In this document: in pieces, positions 23,123 to 33,500 of the stretch
Layout of the letters: every line of letters starts with the position of its first letter
Position numbering within the stretch: position 1 is the stretch's first letter
NCBI GenBank assembly: GCA_964549765.1
Contig: CAZJWR010000040.1
Location: 1 to 36,497, forward strand
DNA length: 36,497 bases
Origin: CAZJWR01 sp964549765
GTDB lineage: Bacteria; Zixibacteria; MSB-5A5; GN15; JAAZOE01
Reading direction: 5' to 3'
Translations under genes and position numbers: made by a program
Notes under the pieces: generated by a model
Database searches by the model: none
What the model was told of the DNA's origin: nothing
Seen by the model: only the letters and a program-made list of their open reading frames with translations

Positions 23123-24382
23123 ATGGAAGGCGCAAGAGAAATATCGCGGACAGGGACGTCCAAGGCCGACGTGGTTCAATTCAAAGAGTCCTTCGAGACG
23201 TTCAATAAAATCATCAATAATCTGCAGCGTCAATACCTGTCGCTCGAAACCGAATACGGCGAACAGGGGCGGCGGCTGGAAGAAATCAACCGGCAGCTAC
23301 GGCAGACGATCAGCGATAACCGGGAAGTGACATCATTCCTGAATTCGATATTGACATCGCTGACATCGGGCGTGGTCGCCGTCGATAAGAACGGTCTCAT
23401 ATCTCATTTCAACCCGGCCGCCGAACGAATTACCGGCATCGCCGCAGCCAAGGCATTGGGGAAGAAATACGACGAGGTGATGCCGGCCCAAACGGGCGGA
23501 CGTTATTCGGCCTTGGATACTGTCATGTCCGGCGCGGAATTCGATTCCGAAGAAAAGACGATTATCAACAGCGCCGGCGACGAAATCCCGGTTTCCGTTT
23601 CAACGTCTCTCTTGCGGGACAGCGATCTCGAATGCCGCGGGGCGGTCGAGATATTTTTCGATCTTACCAAGATCAAGAAGCTCGAGGCCGAGATGAACCG
23701 GATTCAAACCCTGGCGGCTCTGGGCGAAATGGCCGCGACCGTCGCCCATGAGGTGCGCAACCCGCTGGGCGGGATCGGCGGTTTCGCCTGTTTGTTGCGG
23801 CGCGAGGTCGAGGATGATGAGTCCAAACTGAAATGGGTCGATAAGATTATCGCCGGAGTGGAAAGTTTGAATCGCACCGTGACGGCCCTTCTGGATTACA
23901 CCCGCCGTGATCAACTAAACTTGCGGAAAGTATCGCTCACCCGGTTGATAGAGGACAGTGCCGAGTATGAGCGCGCCAACGAAGAGGCTGGCCGGCCCGA
24001 TATCGCCATCGACGTCGAAATCGAAAACGATGATCTCCGGGTGACTTGTGATTCGCACCTGATGCGACAGGTGCTGTTGAATCTGTTGCGAAACAGCCGG
24101 GAGGCGATGCCGGGCGGAGGGCGCGTCGTGCTCCGGGCCGGACGGGTCGACGAGCCGGAGACGGGGATATGGATCACTATCGAGGATACCGGCGAGGGCG
24201 TCCCGGAAGATATTCGCGATAAAATATTCCGCCCCTTTTTCTCGACAAAAACCGAACGCAGCGGCAGCGGCCTCGGCCTCGCCTGCGTATGGAAAATCAT
24301 CCAGAGCCATCAGGGTACGATAACGGTCGATTCGGAGGTAGGGCGCGGCACGGTTTTCACCATCGTCCTGCCGTCGGATTAG
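23123..24382 (+). CDS. PAS sensor histidine kinase (NtrB-like)
   Basis: This soluble kinase of 419 residues shows an N-terminal coiled coil (~18-65), a PAS domain (~70-185; LTSGVVAVDKNGLISHFNPA), a HisKA domain with H209 (LAALGEMAATVAHEVRNPL), and an ATPase domain with N-box LLNLLRNSREAMPGG, DTGEGVP, FFSTK and GSGLGLACVWKII. No transmembrane segment is seen, so the signal is cytoplasmic. It directly precedes an NtrC-type regulator gene, the likely partner. ATG 23123 has no clear ribosome-binding site; an in-frame GTG at ~23171 is possible. A 128-nt gap including a T-run precedes it, so a separate promoter is possible. Confidence 0.93.
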   Translation: MEGAREISRTGTSKADVVQFKESFETFNKIINNLQRQYLSLETEYGEQGRRLEEINRQLRQTISDNREVTSFLNSILTSLTSGVVAVDKNGLISHFNPAAERITGIAAAKALGKKYDEVMPAQTGGRYSALDTVMSGAEFDSEEKTIINSAGDEIPVSVSTSLLRDSDLECRGAVEIFFDLTKIKKLEAEMNRIQTLAALGEMAATVAHEVRNPLGGIGGFACLLRREVEDDESKLKWVDKIIAGVESLNRTVTALLDYTRRDQLNLRKVSLTRLIEDSAEYERANEEAGRPDIAIDVEIENDDLRVTCDSHLMRQVLLNLLRNSREAMPGGGRVVLRAGRVDEPETGIWITIEDTGEGVPEDIRDKIFRPFFSTKTERSGSGLGLACVWKIIQSHQGTITVDSEVGRGTVFTIVLPSD

Positions 24383-24398
24383 CGCAATGAGGTAAATC

Positions 24399-25757
24399 AT
24401 GAAGCTGAATATTCTGGTCGTCGATGATGACAAGCTGGTCAATGAATTTATCGCCGAAACGTTGCAACGGACACGCCATGAGGTCAGCACGGCGTACTCG
24501 GGCGAGGAGGCGAAGGCGCTTCTCGAACAGAACGCTTATGATATCGTTCTGACCGACCTGAAAATGCACAAAGTTTCCGGGATGGATTTGTTGAAAATCG
24601 TCAAAGAACGGACGCCGGAGGCGGTCGTGATCATGATTACCGCCTTCGGATCGGTCAAGAACGCCGTCGAGGCCATGAAACTCGGCGCTTTCGATTATCT
24701 TATCAAGCCATCCTCTCCGGACGAAATCGAATTGGTCATCAATCGCGCCCATGATCATCTCGCGATCCGTTCGGAAAATCGTCGCCTCCGGGCCGAAGCC
24801 CAGGATAAATACAAGGAACTCATCGGCGAGGCCACCCGGATGCGCGAAATCAAACAGCTCATCGATGAAATCGCCTCGCAGCGATCGACGGTACTGATCA
24901 GCGGGGAATCGGGCACGGGCAAGGAATTGATCGCGCGCGCCATCCATTATCAATCCGACCGGGCCGAGATGCCGTTTGTCAAGCTGAACTGCGCGGCGCT
25001 TCCGGAGGGATTGATCGAATCCGAATTATTCGGTCATGAAAAAGGCGCCTTTACCGGCGCCGATCGCCAAAAGCGCGGGAAATTCGAGATGGCCGACGGC
25101 GGCACCATCCTGCTGGATGAAATCTCGGAAATACCGGTCAATCTCCAGGGGAAAATGCTCCGCGTGCTGCAGGAACGCGAATTCGAGCGGGTCGGGTCGG
25201 TGACGCCGATTCAGGTGGATGTGCGCGTTCTGGCAACGACGAATCGCGTCCTTAAAAGGGAAATCGCCGAGGGCAAATTCCGCGAAGACCTGTTTTTCCG
25301 TCTCAATGTTATCCCGATCGATGTCCCGGCGCTGCGAGAACGTCCCGAGGACATCCCTCTCTTGGCGGCGCATTTCATTAACCGGTACAACGAGGAAACC
25401 GGCAAGGATATCCGCGCTATCGATGATGCCGCGATGCGGCTGTTTGCCAAATATCACTGGCCGGGTAATGTCCGCGAATTGGAGAATTTCATCGAGCGGG
25501 CGGTGGTGATATCCAAAGAGCGCATGCTGGGCGTGAAGGATTTCCCGCCGTCGCTGGTTTTGGGACGCGCCGGGGAAAACGGCGGCGAACTGAAAGCCGG
25601 GATGAGCGTCCATGAGGCGGAGAAGATTTTGATATTGCGGACGCTGGAGGATCAGGGTGGCAATCGCACCCGCGCCGCCGAATTGCTGGGCATCAACCCG
25701 CGGACCCTGCGCAACAAGCTCCATGAATACGGCGTCATCGAATCATCCGAGAATTGA
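24399..25757 (+). CDS. NtrC-family sigma-54-dependent response regulator
   Basis: This 452-residue regulator has a receiver domain with D9-D10-D11, D53 (VLTDLKM), T81 and K103. Next is a AAA+ domain with Walker A GESGTGKE (169-176), the sigma-54-contacting loop GAFTGA (216-221), Walker B GGTILLDE (234-241) and REFERVGS. A Fis-type helix-turn-helix ends the protein (GNRTRAAELLGINPRTLRNK). All catalytic features for opening sigma-54 promoters are present. The only sigma-54-type promoter I found in the window belongs to the PEP-CTERM gene at the other end of the cluster. ATG 24399 has GAGGT 5 nt upstream. The histidine kinase gene ends 16 nt before it. Confidence 0.97.
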   Translation: MKLNILVVDDDKLVNEFIAETLQRTRHEVSTAYSGEEAKALLEQNAYDIVLTDLKMHKVSGMDLLKIVKERTPEAVVIMITAFGSVKNAVEAMKLGAFDYLIKPSSPDEIELVINRAHDHLAIRSENRRLRAEAQDKYKELIGEATRMREIKQLIDEIASQRSTVLISGESGTGKELIARAIHYQSDRAEMPFVKLNCAALPEGLIESELFGHEKGAFTGADRQKRGKFEMADGGTILLDEISEIPVNLQGKMLRVLQEREFERVGSVTPIQVDVRVLATTNRVLKREIAEGKFREDLFFRLNVIPIDVPALRERPEDIPLLAAHFINRYNEETGKDIRAIDDAAMRLFAKYHWPGNVRELENFIERAVVISKERMLGVKDFPPSLVLGRAGENGGELKAGMSVHEAEKILILRTLEDQGGNRTRAAELLGINPRTLRNKLHEYGVIESSEN

Positions 25758-25783
25758 TTCGCTCCTGAAACTCACAAGCCGCG

Positions 25784-25807
25784 GGTCGGGAGCCCCGTGC
25801 TCCCGAC
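25784..25807. repeat. Palindrome after the sigma-54 regulator gene (weak terminator or dispersed repeat)
   Basis: GTCGGGAG (25785-25792) pairs with CTCCCGAC (25800-25807), and one further C-G pair closes the loop, giving a 9-bp stem with a 5-nt loop. It is followed by TCGGCG and not by a T-tract, so it is not a normal intrinsic terminator. Its sequence resembles dispersed palindromic units. Confidence 0.45.
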
Positions 25808-25863
25808 TCGGCGCTCTCTGAAATAACCGTTAAATTCGCCGCAAAATCATCTTGAATCGTTAA

Positions 25864-25893
25864 TTGACAATTGACATCAATTTATCGTATCTT
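25864..25893 (+). promoter_or_regulatory. Sigma-70-type promoter for the propeller/T9SS operon
   Basis: TTGACA (25864-25869) is followed after 18 nt by TATCTT (25888-25893). A second TTGACA overlaps at 25871-25876. The region is clearly AT-rich compared with both genes. The operon start at 25952 is about 50 nt downstream of the predicted start site. Confidence 0.5.
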
Positions 25894-25951
25894 GATATGG
25901 TTCATGAATTCGCCGCCATTATAATTCGGGATTGCGGCGTATTTTGAGGTG

Positions 25952-27586
25952 ATGATTTCATTTATGGTTGGAATTCGATTCAAGAATTTATTCGTTCGCA
26001 TTATCCCCGCAGTGATGATTGCCGTAGCGGTTCTCGCCGGCAGCGTATGGGCGCAGGGAGCGATCGAGCTTCAGAGCGGATGGCGGGCGTTGGCCGACAG
26101 CCTGATGGAACCGGGGATATTCGCCCGGCCGCAAATCTGCCCCGAGGATTCCTCGTATGTCGCCTACGAATTGCACACCGACTCCGGCGTGAAACTTTTT
26201 CTGTACAACGCCCGAACCGGCACAAGCCGGCAAATTATTCCAAAGCGCGCCTTCGGTCAATCAGCCGATTCGACGGCCGACAGTAGCATTTCACTCCCGA
26301 TCTCCTGCGGACAGCTGGCGTGGAGCCCGAAGGCGGTGGACGGCGAATTTTGGGCGGCCTATATCGTCCGTCAGGGAAATAAATCCGACTTGTATCTCTA
26401 CGAGGCGCGCTCGGCGAGAAGCCATCTTTTGTGGCGCGGCATCGAGACGCCGGATGAAACCGCAAAAGCCTGGGGCAATCCGCAATGGTCGCCTGACGGG
26501 CTTTGTCTGGCTCTCACCGTTGTCACCGGGACCGATTCCGATATCCGGGTCATATGCGATTTAGGTAATAAACTTAAAGATCGCATCGACGGTATTCCGT
26601 CGCAGGATTTCCAATCGCTGGTTTCCGGGGCGGGCAGGCAATTCGATCCCGTCTGGTGCCCGGTCGCCGGTTCGGGCCTCGTGGCGTATTCCGAGCAGGA
26701 CGGAATCGACGGGCGCTTTCATATCAGGATATATGATATTTATCGCGGGCGGTCCTATGGTATGATCGCCGAGGATACCGCGCGGGATTATTTCGGCCCG
26801 TCTTGGGGTATGGGCGGCAGGCGTTTGGCGTTCCTGTATCATCCGAACATTTACCGATTATTGGACGACAGCCTCAACCCCCGTTTGGGTTCATGCGATT
26901 TCGGCGCGGCGTCGATCGATTTCTTCGGAGATTCGATTATCATGCGGCCCATCTTGGTCGACACGATTCGCGCCGATCGAATTAGCGTCGTGCCGAATTC
27001 CGACGTGTTTTCCGGGCCGGAATGGCTGCCGGGAGGGCGGAACCTGATCGTGACGTCGGAAAACGAACGCGGGCAGTACCGGATGCGGACCATATCCTTC
27101 CCGGAGATGTTTCCTCGCGATGATCGCACCGATTACGGCACGCGCGGTTTCGGCGGCGTTCGGCTGCCCTATCCGCGCGACATCGACGTCCACAACCGGA
27201 ATATCGCTTTCGTTTTCAACCGGCCATCCGAATCGCGGCTTTTGATCGGTACATTGGAACCGAATCTCGCGTTTGTATCCTCGATAGACGGTCTGACCAT
27301 CGATCGCGCCCGGCAAATCTGGTGGGACAGTTACGCGCAGCAGACCGAGGCGCGGCATGGATTCGCAAGCCGGGTGTGGGATTTCCTATGGTCGCCGGTG
27401 GGAGGGGCGGATATCGGCATCAATAGACCGATTATCCCGATTGCGGGCGGTATCGTCGCCCTGGCGGTGATTGCCGGCGGCAACGGAGGCGGCGGCGAAG
27501 CGGTCCCGCCGGGTCGGGACTGGACCCCGCCCGATTTTCCTGCCAAACGGAATCATCCCGGTATCCATTTCGAGGTGGGATTATGA
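25952..27586 (+). CDS. Secreted TolB/WD40-like beta-propeller protein
   Basis: This 544-residue protein has a signal peptide (VRIIPAVMIAVAVLAGSVWAQ) and repeated propeller segments. The clearest are WSPDGLCLAL, LAWSPKAVDGEFWAAYIV, FDPVWCPVAGSGLVAYSE, FGPSWGMGGRRLAFLY and FSGPEWLPGGRNLIVTSE, matching the PD40/TolB C-terminal type. Near the C-terminus a hydrophobic stretch (PIAGGIVALAVIAGG) leads into a Gly-rich tail, a possible second membrane contact. GAGG lies just before three close starts: GTG 25949, ATG 25952 and ATG 25964. I list ATG 25952. The stop overlaps the next gene (ATGA), so the two proteins are co-translated. It may act as an envelope partner or anchor for the giant T9SS cargo (inference). 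Confidence 0.86.
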   Translation: MISFMVGIRFKNLFVRIIPAVMIAVAVLAGSVWAQGAIELQSGWRALADSLMEPGIFARPQICPEDSSYVAYELHTDSGVKLFLYNARTGTSRQIIPKRAFGQSADSTADSSISLPISCGQLAWSPKAVDGEFWAAYIVRQGNKSDLYLYEARSARSHLLWRGIETPDETAKAWGNPQWSPDGLCLALTVVTGTDSDIRVICDLGNKLKDRIDGIPSQDFQSLVSGAGRQFDPVWCPVAGSGLVAYSEQDGIDGRFHIRIYDIYRGRSYGMIAEDTARDYFGPSWGMGGRRLAFLYHPNIYRLLDDSLNPRLGSCDFGAASIDFFGDSIIMRPILVDTIRADRISVVPNSDVFSGPEWLPGGRNLIVTSENERGQYRMRTISFPEMFPRDDRTDYGTRGFGGVRLPYPRDIDVHNRNIAFVFNRPSESRLLIGTLEPNLAFVSSIDGLTIDRARQIWWDSYAQQTEARHGFASRVWDFLWSPVGGADIGINRPIIPIAGGIVALAVIAGGNGGGGEAVPPGRDWTPPDFPAKRNHPGIHFEVGL

Positions 27587-30500
27587 CCCGCCACATGGAT
27601 GCAAGACGCCTTTGCCGGGATTTGCTGTTCCTGCTGATTTTCTTGGTAATGACTTCGGCGGCGTACGGTCAAGGGAGCATTTTCGGGTCGGTTACAAACT
27701 CGGATGCGTCCGTACCGGCAAATGGGGAGATGAGCTTCTTCGGATACCTCGATAATACCGACGAGGAGATTCGGATTGAGACGAGCGTAGGAGCGGGATA
27801 CGATGCCGGTAATTGGTTCGACGATTTCCAGAACTATCTGACTGAAGCTCCGGGCAATCCCTATGCGTATCATTTCTACAATATTGCCAACGGCGAGGGG
27901 TTTGTTCTGTCGAAGCTTATTCCCAATAATTCATTTCAGCAAGAAGATATCCTCCTTGCGCCGGTCGTCTGGCCGGCTGCGCCACAGGGATTGGCCGGGC
28001 AGGCGTTATCCACGTCTGCGATATTGATTACCTGGAACGGCGATCCGTCATTGACATATCACGTCTACCGTCGAGCAGGTACATCCGATGGTTCATTCTT
28101 TAGAATAGATGACCCGACAGGCTCGCTGGCTTCACCGGGCGTTCAGGACAGCTTCTATATAGATGCGACTGCCCTCGATTCCCTGTACAACTATCTCATC
28201 ATCGCCCAGGATACATCCGGCAATTTGAGCCCTCATTCAGATTTTATAACTGTCGATGGCGCCGTGCCGGTCGCGCCGGTCATTGCTTCCATTACGCCCG
28301 ACAGCGGTTATCCTATCGGCGGGATGCCGATCACGATTTATGGCAGCGGGTTCGATCCTGCCGGAATGACCGCGACCATCGGCGACAGCACCGTCACTTC
28401 CCTAACAGTCGTTTCCCCCTACGAAATCACCGGCATCACCCCGCCCGGCCTACCGGGAGTCGCGGATGTTGTCGTGACAAATATAGCTTCAGGGATGTCA
28501 TCCGATCCGCTTGTTGGCGGATTTCTCTACATCGGAAACGAATCGCCGGTCGTGGCTGGGATTCCGGATTCCACGATTGTCGAAGGAGACTCCTTTGGGC
28601 CGATCAACCTCAATGATTATGTCACCGATCCGGATAACGCCGATTCGGAAATGGTCTGGACGTACTCGGGCGCTTCCGAATTGATTGTTAATATAGATAT
28701 CGATCGCATCGCGATCATTTCCGCTCCGAATCCGGACTGGTTCGGCGTGGATACGATCGTTTTCCGCGCCACCGATCCCGGCGGCCAGTTCGGTGAAGAT
28801 ACGGCCGTTTATACGATCACGCCCGTCAACGATACGCCGGTGGTGGCCGGTATTCTCGATCAGACGATTGACGAGGGCGCATCATTCGTGCCGGTCACGC
28901 TTGACGATTACGTCGTCGATCCGGATAACGCCGATTCGGAAATGGTCTGGACGTACTCGGGGAATGCCGAATTAACCGTTGACATAGATGTTAACCGTGT
29001 CGCAACCATATCGACTCCGAATCCGAATTGGTTTGGAGCAGATACTATCGTTTTCCGCGCGACCGATCCCGGTGGATTATTCGGCGAGGATACTGCGATT
29101 TATACGGTAACGGCCGTTAATGATTCTCCGCTGGTGGCCGGGATACCGGATCAGACCATTGACGAGGGCGGGACTTTTGCGCCGGACAGCCTTGATGTAT
29201 ACGTTTTCGACCCGGATAATGCACCCGACGAAATGACCTGGTCATATTCCGGCAACGGTGAATTGATCGTCGATATCAATCCCAGTCGGATCGCATCCGT
29301 TACGACGCCCGATTCGAATTGGTTCGGAACGCAGTTGATCGTATTCCGCGCCACCGATCCCGGAGGGGCTTACGGCGATGATACGGTTACATATACCGTC
29401 ATGCCGGTTAACGATACGCCGATAGTCGCGGATATTCCGGATCAATCCATCTCCGAGGGCGGCGCTTTCGCCCCCGATACGCTGGATAATTATGTCTCCG
29501 ACGTGGATAACGCCGATTCGGAAATGGTCTGGACCTACTCAGGCGCTGCGGAATTAACCGTCGACATAGATATCAATCGGATCGCAACCATATCCGCTCC
29601 GAATCCGGACTGGTATGGGGTAGATACAATTGTCTTTCGCGCCACCGATCCGGGCGGGCTGTTCGGCGAAGATACGTCAATCTATATGATCAACCCCGTC
29701 AATGATACTCCGCAGGTTGCGGATATCCCGGATCAAACGATCGACGAAGGTGGAACATTCGATACTGTCAATCTCGATGATTATGTATTCGACCCGGATA
29801 ACGCCGATTCGGAATTGGTTTGGACGTACTCGGGGAATCTTGAACTGAACGTGAATATAAACCCGGACCGGAAAGCGGCGGTGACGCCGCCGAGCGCCGA
29901 ATGGTCCGGTTCCGAGACGATCATATTCCGAGCGATCGATCCCGGCGGCGCCTTCGGCGAAGACACGGCGATTTACACGGTCACGGCGGTGAACGATTCT
30001 CCTCTGGTCGCGAATATTCCGGATCAATCCATTTCCGAGGGCGGCACTTTCGCCCCCGATACGCTCGATAATTATGTTTCCGATCCCGATAACACACCGG
30101 ACGAAATGACCTGGTCGTATTCGGGCAACGGCGAGTTGATCGTCGATATCGACGCCAATCGTATTGCCACCGTATCGACGCCCAATCCAAATTGGTTCGG
30201 GTCCGAACAAATCGTCTTTCGGGCCACCGACCCCGACGGAGCGTTTGGCGAGGATACCGCCATATTCACCGTCATCGGCGTCAACAATCCGCCGTTGGTG
30301 AGCGGCATCCCGGATCAGACTATCGCCGAAGGCGGTACGTTCACCGGGGTCGCACTCGATAATTATGTCACTGATCCGGATAATCCCGATTCGGCCATGA
30401 CTTGGTCGTATTCGGGCAATAACGATCTGAGCGTCGCTATCGATGCCAATCGCATAGCGACGATTACGACGCCGAATAAGGACTGGTTCGGCGCCGATAC

Positions 30501-33500
30501 GATTATTTTCCGTGCGACCGACCCGGATAGTCTGTTCGACCAGGATACGGCGATATTCACGGTGACGCCGGTGAATGATGCGCCGGTTGTCAGTGGCATT
30601 CCCGATCAGGCCATTATCGGCGACACGGATTTTGCGGCGATAACCCTTGATAATTATGCGAGCGACATCGATGGATCCGTTTCCGATCTGTCGTGGAGCT
30701 TCAGCGGCGAGACCGATTTATCAATTTCGATCATGAACCGCATCGCGATTGTCTCGATACCCGATTCCAGTTGGGTGGGATCGGAAGCGATCAGATTTCG
30801 TGCGACGGACACCGGCTTGGCCTACGATCAAGATACAGCTAATTTCGTCCATGTCGCCGCGGATATGCCTGAGAATGATTTCCATACGGTCCTCATCAAT
30901 CACCCCGATTCGCTGATGTTCTCAATCGCCACGCCGCCGGGGTTTGCCGTAGATGCGCCGCAGATTATCCCAACGCAGCCCTCGGTCGTCGTGCGTCGAG
31001 CCGACGGTTCGCCGATAGATGCTGTGATACCCGCCAATGCGACCACCGACTATTGGGTGGTGTGGACTCCGGCCGATACGATGACAGGGCCGGGAAGCAT
31101 CTCGATTTCATCGATATCGCTCGACAATGCAACATTCCTGCCGCTGAACGGACGGGGGGTGATGCTCGATATTCTGCCGCCGTTCGCGCAACATGATTTC
31201 GGCGATGTCAACCGGGTCGACCGCCGCGCCGCCGATACGCTTGATATTCAGGCCGATATCGTCGGCAATATCGACGGAAGAATATCCGGTGTGGTCGTGC
31301 GCGGAGATTCGACCGAATTCACCGCGTTGGCGCCGCTTGTCGGAGATTCCCTTGCGACGGGAACGACTCTAAGGCTCGCAGTCCTGGCGTATCCGAGGAA
31401 TCTCGGGATCAGGTCGGCCGAAGTCTGGATTCGATACGAGGTCGATCTGCCCGACGGCCTCGCCCTTGACAGCATCATGCTGATAGACTTGACGGCGTCC
31501 GGTGTCGATCCGGGATGCGTCATTGCCGAAAACGTTGTCGATTTCGGCGAACGGAAAATAGGGGAGACGCATTCGTTGACGTTTACGATTTCGAACGCGT
31601 CGACCGTGCCGGAAGTGATCGACAGCCTGTACTTCATGATATATAAAAATATATTCATCATCGATACTGCGGTCACCCGGCCGTTGTTCCTGCCGCCGGG
31701 GGACACCGATATCACCGTATTTTTTGTGCCGCTATCCGCACAGCCGTATTCGGCGCAGCTTTATGTTACAGATTCGCTGGCGAGCGGCAATTGCAGCCCG
31801 CCCACTATGCAGGGGACCGGAGTGGCGGATTATGTTCATTGGAGCGTCCAGCCGGCGATCAATTTCGGATCGGTCAAACTGTGCGATTCGGCGGTGTATA
31901 CCGGCTATTGGATACGCAACCGGACAGCGACCGACACCCTCATTATCGATACGATCATGATAGACAGCTCGTCGTGGTTTGTTATCGATCCCGATCCGGC
32001 GACGCTGACAGACGCCGAATACCGGCCATCGGATTCGATCAAATTCAGCCGCATCGCCTTTCACCCGCGCGACTTATTGACGCCCCAATCGTTCGCGATG
32101 ACGCTGGTGTACCACGTCGATACCGTCGGCGCCCCGATCGATACGCTCAGGATTATCCCCGTCTCCAACGCCGGAGGCTGCGCCGGACGGCTCACGGTGG
32201 CATCGGCAATTGCTTTCGATACCGTCGATATCAATCTTTATGATCTCGATACGCTGGTATTGACCAATCCCGGAAGCTGTTCTCTCGATATTGACAGCAT
32301 CACCGTCCAAGGTCAGGGCTTTGCCCTGCCCGGTTTCTCCGCGCCGCGCTCGATCCCCGCGGGCGGCACGCTCAGGATCACGGCGCGATTCGATCCGACC
32401 AATCTGGGGTTGCATACGGGACAGTTGACGATTTATCACGACGGATACGTGGGAGGATTCGATCCCGACACCGATTGTCCGCTCGAATCTCAGGATGAAG
32501 TTCAATTGAGCGGATATTCGATAGATATTTCGCCGCCGGCGATATCATTGGTGTTGATTGCCGACTGCGGGCGAAGAATTGACCTGAATATTTCGGACAT
32601 AGGTTCAGGTGTCGATTCCGCCTATTCGCTCTGGCGGGCGGGAAATTCCTCCGGCGGATTTATGCCCACCGGCAATGATCTTGTGAATATCTCGGGCGAC
32701 TGGTGGCAGCTGACGTTTTCCGATAGCGATATGCCGCCTGATTCGGTGGCCATGATCGGCTATGAACTTGTCGTCTATGCGACCGATTTCGAAGGCCTGA
32801 CCGATACTCTAACGGCGTCGATCCCCGGATGTATTCCGTACGAGGACGGGGCGGCGATGATCGCCGGCCCCACGTGGCTGGGCGGAAACGGGCGGGATAC
32901 CCTGTGGCACCTGGTTTCGTTCCCGGGGCATCTGCCGTCATACCGCGCCGACAGCATCTTCGAGATGCTCAGCGGTATGCCTCCCTCGACCGAAGCCGAC
33001 AATGACACCTGGCGGCTTTATGAATATCGCAATCAATCATTTGCTTCTATTACCACCGATAGTCCGAATCAGCGCGTACTTCCCGGCAAGGGATACTGGT
33101 TCCGGCACTTCTTCGCCCTCGATACACTGCGGCTCGACACGGCCGGGCTGGCATCCACCTGGCCGACATACACGCCCTTTTCCATTCGGCTGGCGTACGG
33201 CTGGAATTTGATCGGGAGCCCGTTCCTGTTCCCGGTTTCCATCGATGAACGACTGCTCGATGTCAACAAAGTGAGTTCCTTCGTAAGTCAGGCGCGCCCG
33301 GCCGTATCCGGCGGCGGGGGATGGTGGGACATTGCCGACACCGCCGCGTCGCTGCCGCAATTGATGCCCTGGCAGGGATATGCCATCCGGTGCGAGGACC
33401 CGGCGGGATATACGATCTATCTTGACCCGCACTACAATCCGGTTCAGGGTGTCAGCTCCCGGGATTCATGGACGGGGGCGATATTCCTGCGATCCGGCGG

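Noticed and set aside
23118..23330. ATG at 23118 as histidine-kinase start
   Set aside because: It is in a different frame; the kinase frame begins with ATG 23123.
28551..30878. CRISPR-like periodic repeats
   Set aside because: The period is 291 bp, the repeats are fully coding and belong to one open frame. They are protein-domain repeats.
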